A DNA stretch of 35,091 nt. Origin: CAZMLC01 sp964567125 (GTDB lineage: Bacteria > Verrucomicrobiota > Kiritimatiellia > RFP12 > UBA1067). Each line of letters begins with the position of its first letter. Position 1 is the first letter of the stretch. Position numbers and translations under genes: made by a program. This document shows, piece by piece, positions 31,325-35,091 of the stretch. A model generated the notes under the pieces. The model had not been told where the DNA came from, searched no databases, and saw only the letters and a list, made by a program, of their open reading frames with translations. The stretch spans positions 1-35,091 of the forward strand of contig CAZMLC010000023.1 of assembly GCA_964567125.1 (NCBI GenBank). The letters are read 5' to 3'.

Positions 31325-32211
31325 AATTTGCCCTTTTCCGCGCCGTCGGGCTGCTCCTCGCCTTTGGGCTAGGACTCCTGATACCCGCGCTCCACAGTTA
31401 TAATTTTTTGATTCGCGTGGGGCTGATCTTTATGCTGTTTGCCGTCTATCTGCGCATCAATCCTGCGCAGAAGATGTTTCATCCCACGCAACTGATCTCG
31501 ATTGGCTTTGCCATCTGCTTCGCCGGCTGCGGCTGGTGGGTGCTCAACAGTCTCGGCTATACGCAATTGGCGCAGGTGGTCTTTTTTACGGCGATCACCC
31601 CCACAGCCACAGCCGCGCCCGTGATTGTCGGACTGATTGGCGGCAACATCAACTACACGGTCACCACCTTCCTGCTGTCCAACGTGCTGACGTCGATGCT
31701 CTTTCCTGTCCTCATTCCTGTCGTTGTAGGAAGCCCTGCCATGGGCGTCATCAGCGATGTGCTGATCCGCGTCTTCAGCGTAACGTTGCTACCGTTGGTC
31801 GTCGCTCTGATTGTGCGTGCTATCTCGTCCGTTCGCGCCGAATCGCTCGGCAAACGATTAGCGCCCTACACCTTTTACGTCTGGATTGCGCTCGTCGTGC
31901 TGATCGCCGCCAATGCGCGTCATTTCCTCGATCAGCAGGCGCAGATTCCGTGGAGTTTGCTCGGCACGATTGCAGCGCTCTCGCTGTTCATCTGCATCGT
32001 CAACTTCGTTGTCGGCCATTGTATCGGCAAGCCCGCGTATGCGCTCGAGTGTAGTCAGGCGCTTGGCCAGAAAAACACCTCGTATACGGTTTATCTGGCT
32101 TTGCATTATGCCAATCCGATGGTCGCCTTAGGACCGACGATCTACGTGCTTTGGCACAACCTCTGGAACGCCTACCAGCTTTATCGCTACGACGCTTCCG
32201 CGAAGAGCTAG
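31321..32211 (+). CDS. Bile acid:sodium symporter (SBF/BART) family transporter
   Basis: A 296-residue membrane protein with about nine to ten predicted helices, such as FRAVGLLLAFGLGLLIPAL, VGLIFMLFAVYL, VFFTAITPTATAAPVIVGLI and VIADVL-like segments further on. The motif TPTATAAPVIVGLIGG and the late ALGQKNTSYTVYLALHY are typical of the SBF/BASS-type fold, in which two such crossover regions form the sodium and substrate sites. The substrate is unknown; organic anions or metabolites are usual. I use ATG 31321, which overlaps the queH stop, over an upstream in-frame start at 31306. Its stop lies only eight bases from the stop of the convergent glycosyltransferase gene. Confidence 0.82.
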   Translation: MKFALFRAVGLLLAFGLGLLIPALHSYNFLIRVGLIFMLFAVYLRINPAQKMFHPTQLISIGFAICFAGCGWWVLNSLGYTQLAQVVFFTAITPTATAAPVIVGLIGGNINYTVTTFLLSNVLTSMLFPVLIPVVVGSPAMGVISDVLIRVFSVTLLPLVVALIVRAISSVRAESLGKRLAPYTFYVWIALVVLIAANARHFLDQQAQIPWSLLGTIAALSLFICIVNFVVGHCIGKPAYALECSQALGQKNTSYTVYLALHYANPMVALGPTIYVLWHNLWNAYQLYRYDASAKS

Positions 32212-32219
32212 CGACTCCG

Positions 32220-33830
32220 TTACTGGTCTGCGCGCGGTGCGCTGCCGGACTGCGCGGAATCTTCCGCAGCATGGCGGATATACAGCCGTAACGGCGTATA
32301 GTTTTGCCCGAAATGAGGAATTTGTTCAAGCAGGTCATAGCGCTCGGCGATGAGCGCATCGAACAGCACTTGATCCTCAACGGGAACCTCATCCATGATC
32401 GGCGAACGAACAGCAAAGGCGTATCCGCTAAGCGCGGCTACTTGGGTCGGAGCCTGCTTCAAAACAGACTGCAGCCGCCCTTTGTTCAAAACGTGGTAAC
32501 GGAGCGCCTCGGCGTCCGTCAATTCAGGAAAGTAGGAAAACGGCCCCATCTCAAAACCCGGAGGAACCTTTTTTCCTGCTTCAACCGCCAGATACGCATC
32601 CTGCGTCAACAGATAGGGATCATCCTTGGCGTACGTACGTACCATATGCGCAACCTGCTTCAGCCGCTGCAGGTCCGTGGTTTCCTTTTTGATCACCCAG
32701 AACCGGTCCTGCCCGATCACCATCCACTCTTGCAGCAGCGGCGAACCAAAGGCTGACAACCAGGAAAACAGGCAGAGCGCAAAGCAGGAAGGTCCTAACC
32801 GCTGAAGCGGAAGCGCCTGTGCGGTCCAGACCGCCGCTGCAGCGGCAAACAACCCCATAATCGGAACCTGGTAATCATCGTAGGGATACGGACTCAGCAA
32901 CTGAAAGAGAAAAACCGCCAGGCCGCTGCAGACCCAGACCAAAGGCCACGCACTCAGCATCGTGTCCGCTTTTTCTTCCGAATTACGGCGCATGAGATAA
33001 AGGCTGATGATCGCACCGAGCAAGGCAAAGACCGGTAAATAGAAACGAACACTGCGCGAGACGGAACCTGCCATAAAGAGCAGGTCATGGCCGCTGCGCG
33101 CGGTATGGAAGGTCTGCGCGAAGATGAAATTCTCGTGCGCAAAGATGAGCGGAGGCCCGTAAACCAAGGCCAGCCCGATAGCCCCGCCGAGGCCAAACCA
33201 GAAAAAACTCAACTGGGTCTTGCGCCACGTTATGAGAAAGGCACAGCCGGTTACCGCCAGCAGAAGCCCCATCGACAGGCGCGTTCCCGCCGCCAACGCC
33301 AAAAGGAATCCCCCAGCCAAGGCCCCGAGAAGCTGTTGTTTGCGCGAATCTGTCAACATCGGCATAGTTAAACAGGCATAGCCGGACATAATGAGGAGAA
33401 ACGCCAGTCCGTAGGTCTTTGGAATCGTTGTGAAGTACACGTGATACAGATTGCAGGCGACTAAGGAAAACGCCACCAGCGCGGCGACACCTCCTCGCTC
33501 TTTTCCGGCTAACCGATACGCGAGCAGCGCCGTCATCAGCGCGCCCAACACGCCAAAAAAGAGCGTCATGAGCCGCCCGCCTACGATGCCGAATGGCGAC
33601 CATAGATCCGCCAACGCCCCATAGACAACCGGCATAACGGGGCCCTGCGTAAAAAAGAAATCGCGGTAAGGCCAGATCTGCTCATGCACGCGCTGCGCGG
33701 CATAGAGATACCATCCTTCGTCGTGATTCAAATTGCCGAAGACGAGCGCAAAGCCAGCGAGACCTAACGCGACGCACAGACAACCGAACGCTGAGAGGAT
33801 CATCCAAAATCGATGGCCGTGAAACAGCAT
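32220..33830 (-). CDS. GT-C membrane glycosyltransferase (PMT/ArnT-like)
   Basis: A 536-residue integral membrane protein with ten or more predicted helices. After the first helix, the loop NHDEGWYLYAAQ holds the Asp37-Glu38 pair that is the hallmark of GT39/GT83-type, polyprenyl-phosphate-sugar-dependent transferases, followed by IWPYRDFFFTQGP. The C-terminal 150 residues form a soluble, probably periplasmic domain (AKDDPYLLTQDAYLAVEAGK, FEMGPFSYFPELTDAEA). It likely transfers a sugar from a lipid carrier to a lipid, glycan or protein outside the membrane; the substrate is unknown. I use ATG 33830 with an AGGAG ribosome binding site; a GTG at 33860 would overlap hslO. It is the second gene after hslO, 10 bases downstream. 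Confidence 0.82.
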   Translation of the reverse strand: MLFHGHRFWMILSAFGCLCVALGLAGFALVFGNLNHDEGWYLYAAQRVHEQIWPYRDFFFTQGPVMPVVYGALADLWSPFGIVGGRLMTLFFGVLGALMTALLAYRLAGKERGGVAALVAFSLVACNLYHVYFTTIPKTYGLAFLLIMSGYACLTMPMLTDSRKQQLLGALAGGFLLALAAGTRLSMGLLLAVTGCAFLITWRKTQLSFFWFGLGGAIGLALVYGPPLIFAHENFIFAQTFHTARSGHDLLFMAGSVSRSVRFYLPVFALLGAIISLYLMRRNSEEKADTMLSAWPLVWVCSGLAVFLFQLLSPYPYDDYQVPIMGLFAAAAAVWTAQALPLQRLGPSCFALCLFSWLSAFGSPLLQEWMVIGQDRFWVIKKETTDLQRLKQVAHMVRTYAKDDPYLLTQDAYLAVEAGKKVPPGFEMGPFSYFPELTDAEALRYHVLNKGRLQSVLKQAPTQVAALSGYAFAVRSPIMDEVPVEDQVLFDALIAERYDLLEQIPHFGQNYTPLRLYIRHAAEDSAQSGSAPRADQ

Positions 33831-33840
33831 GCACCCGCTC

Positions 33841-34737
33841 CTATGCCTTATTTGACGCACGCGTATTCAGCACGTCCTGAATAAACGCATGTTCAATCCG
33901 ATACCCCTTGCCACACATGTGACAGTAAATCTGCAACGGTTCATTCTTAGCCGCCATCTCGCTGAGATCCGCTGTGGGAAGCCCCGCGAGCATCCCCTGG
34001 ATACGTTCCGTCGAACAACGGCAACCAAAACGCAGGGGTTTGGGGTCAAAAAAGTAGCAATCCGTAAGTCCGAGCGTTTCGCAGACCGTCTCCAACGACG
34101 CTGCGGACTCTAGGCACTCCAAGACAGTCATATCCTCAAACAACGCACGGATACGGCTGAAGACGGACTGATCGCCGTCAGGCAGGCACTCCACCATGAC
34201 TCCGCGCGCAGCCTCGATAAACTCTCCATACGATTGCGCATGCGTCTGAATCGCAACCTGACGCTGCAAGGATTGACGATAGAACGCTTCAACCGCAGCC
34301 GACACCGATGCGGGATGGATATCAATCGACGCGCTTGAAAGAATCTTGCCGGAGGTCGAGCGAATGACCTGAACTTCGGCCAGATCGCCCAAGGCAACCG
34401 AAGTGTCGAGTTCCTCGGCCTCATCGAGATCATTCATGACCTTCGTATGGGTATAACCGCGGAGTGAACCATCAGCGGCATTCTCAACCAATACGCCGCC
34501 CAACGGTCCAGAGACGCGCAAGCGCAGGGAAATCGTTTCATCCGCCTGAACCATCTCAGCGCCTAAAAGCGCGACGCCAGCCAGGGCCTCCGCCTGAACA
34601 AGCGCAGCGGTCGGCCCGCACAGATGACTCTGCTCCAGTTCACGCGCCGAATCCGTAACTTCAACAGCGGTGACGCTGATTTTCGATGCAACCGAAAAAG
34701 CTGATTTACGGCAATCTGATCCTTTAGCCATTATCAT
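33841..34737 (-). CDS. hslO: Redox-regulated chaperone Hsp33
   Basis: A 298-residue holdase chaperone that is activated in the cytoplasm by oxidative unfolding of its zinc site. The N-terminal part follows the Hsp33 fold (SGPLGGVLVENAADGSLRGY, and VQVIRSTSGKILSS). The C-terminal redox switch is intact: Cys239 and Cys241 in FGCRCS, and Cys272 and Cys275 in YCHMCGKGY, a CxC-x30-CxxC arrangement typical of the family. A GAGG ribosome binding site six bases before ATG 34737 fixes the start. It has its own promoter and is cotranscribed with the downstream membrane glycosyltransferase. An oxidative-stress chaperone fits an anaerobe exposed to oxygen. Confidence 0.95.
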   Translation of the reverse strand: MIMAKGSDCRKSAFSVASKISVTAVEVTDSARELEQSHLCGPTAALVQAEALAGVALLGAEMVQADETISLRLRVSGPLGGVLVENAADGSLRGYTHTKVMNDLDEAEELDTSVALGDLAEVQVIRSTSGKILSSASIDIHPASVSAAVEAFYRQSLQRQVAIQTHAQSYGEFIEAARGVMVECLPDGDQSVFSRIRALFEDMTVLECLESAASLETVCETLGLTDCYFFDPKPLRFGCRCSTERIQGMLAGLPTADLSEMAAKNEPLQIYCHMCGKGYRIEHAFIQDVLNTRASNKA

Positions 34738-34799
34738 TCAACACCTCGACTACCAGACACCAGCACAACGACGCGCGTGCCCTTATATGAGTTGTCTTG

Positions 34800-34828
34800 A
34801 GCATACAGAATAGACGATAAAAAGTCAA
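34800..34828 (-). promoter_or_regulatory. Sigma-70-like promoter of hslO
   Basis: On the minus strand TTGACT (34823-34828) is followed by a 17-base spacer and TATGCT (34800-34805), giving a 5' leader of about 55 bases. Confidence 0.7.
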
Positions 34829-34911
34829 TGCATGCAACAGGTTACACCATGGAACTATCCATTAAAACACGATATCGCGCACACTTTTTCCCAATTTCAG
34901 CGGCTGTCTGC

Positions 34912-34940
34912 TTGACCTCGCACGCAAATAAGCGTATGAT
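34912..34940 (+). promoter_or_regulatory. Promoter of the tRNA-Ser gene
   Basis: TTGACC (34912-34917), a 17-base spacer and TATGAT (34935-34940) match five of six consensus bases each. The predicted start is about 10 bases before the mature tRNA. Confidence 0.8.
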
Positions 34941-34955
34941 AGCACCTCTTTTGAC

Positions 34956-35045
34956 GGAGAGGTGGCAGAGCCCGGTTTAATGCACATGACTCGAAATCAT
35001 GCGTACCGCAAGGTACCGGGGGTTCGAATCCCTCCCTCTCCGCCA
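34956..35045 (+). tRNA. tRNA-Ser (anticodon CGA)
   Basis: A 90-base class II tRNA. The acceptor arms GGAGAGG and CCTCTCC pair perfectly, and the anticodon stem CATGA/TCATG closes the loop CTCGAAA with anticodon CGA, which reads UCG serine codons. A long variable arm (GTACC/GGTACC-type stem) identifies the serine class, and the T loop is TTCGAAT. The discriminator is G and the 3' CCA is encoded. Confidence 0.97.
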
Positions 35046-35061
35046 TTTTAATTTTTAAAGT

Positions 35062-35086
35062 CCCGACCTCACGGTTGGGCTTTTTT
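35062..35086 (+). terminator. Rho-independent terminator after tRNA-Ser
   Basis: CCCGACC and GGTTGGG form a 7-bp stem with one G-T pair and a TCAC loop, followed by C and six T residues. Confidence 0.85.
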
Positions 35087-35091
35087 ATTTT

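Noticed and set aside
34956..35045. tRNA-Ser as an attachment site of an integrated element
   Set aside because: No integrase gene and no repeat of the tRNA 3' end were found in the window, although downstream sequence is not available.

Overview
The window looks like chromosomal DNA of an anaerobic, carbohydrate-degrading bacterium of the PVC superphylum, most likely Verrucomicrobiota or Kiritimatiellota. The best lineage marker is a 51-residue lysine/arginine-rich protein at 2876-3031 that matches the small basic protein family (TIGR04137) known from Verrucomicrobia and relatives. Pyruvate formate-lyase with AckA and Pta points to mixed-acid fermentation. Many exported enzymes for plant or animal polysaccharides and nucleosides fit a gut or sediment saprophyte. 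The phylum call is an inference; no rRNA gene is present.

Layout. 1-2726: tail of a secreted protein, a DUF2846-type lipoprotein, and a convergent heparinase II/III-like lyase. 2876-8940: the small basic protein (minus strand), then ackA, pta, a DnaQ-like exonuclease, rdgB and pflB on the plus strand, preceded by a possible 26-codon leader ORF. 8957-10314: pgk as a single unit with its own promoter and terminator. 10418-12610: an exported FMN-binding-like protein with dapA and dapB. 12802-16188: a ThuA-like protein and a Hyi-like isomerase, both with twin-arginine signals, followed by a COG2509-type FAD dehydrogenase. 16253-20615 (minus): a GH2 beta-galactosidase and a GntR/LacI hybrid regulator. 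20797-25464 (plus): exported nucleoside hydrolase, exported ADP-ribosylglycohydrolase-fold protein, ribokinase and a drug/metabolite-type permease, an apparent ribose-scavenging operon. 25526-28579 (minus): a GH105-DUF4861 lipoprotein and kduI for unsaturated uronates. 28774-32211 (plus): an exported esterase, an EndoQ-like PHP nuclease, QueH and an SBF-type transporter, tightly overlapped. 32220-34737 (minus): a GT-C membrane glycosyltransferase and Hsp33. 34956-35045: tRNA-Ser(CGA).

How it fits together. Exported hydrolases release galactose, ribose and unsaturated uronates outside the cytoplasm. Dedicated isomerase, kinase and permease genes take up and channel some of these into central metabolism, and pgk, pflB, pta and ackA carry carbon to formate and acetate with ATP gain. 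The most notable items are the ribose-scavenging operon with its divergent regulator and operator-like repeats, a perfect tandem 16-bp repeat between the GH105 and esterase promoters, and the leader ORF before ackA. No CRISPR array, insertion sequence, integrase or phage gene was seen. No stretch longer than about 240 bp lacks a gene.
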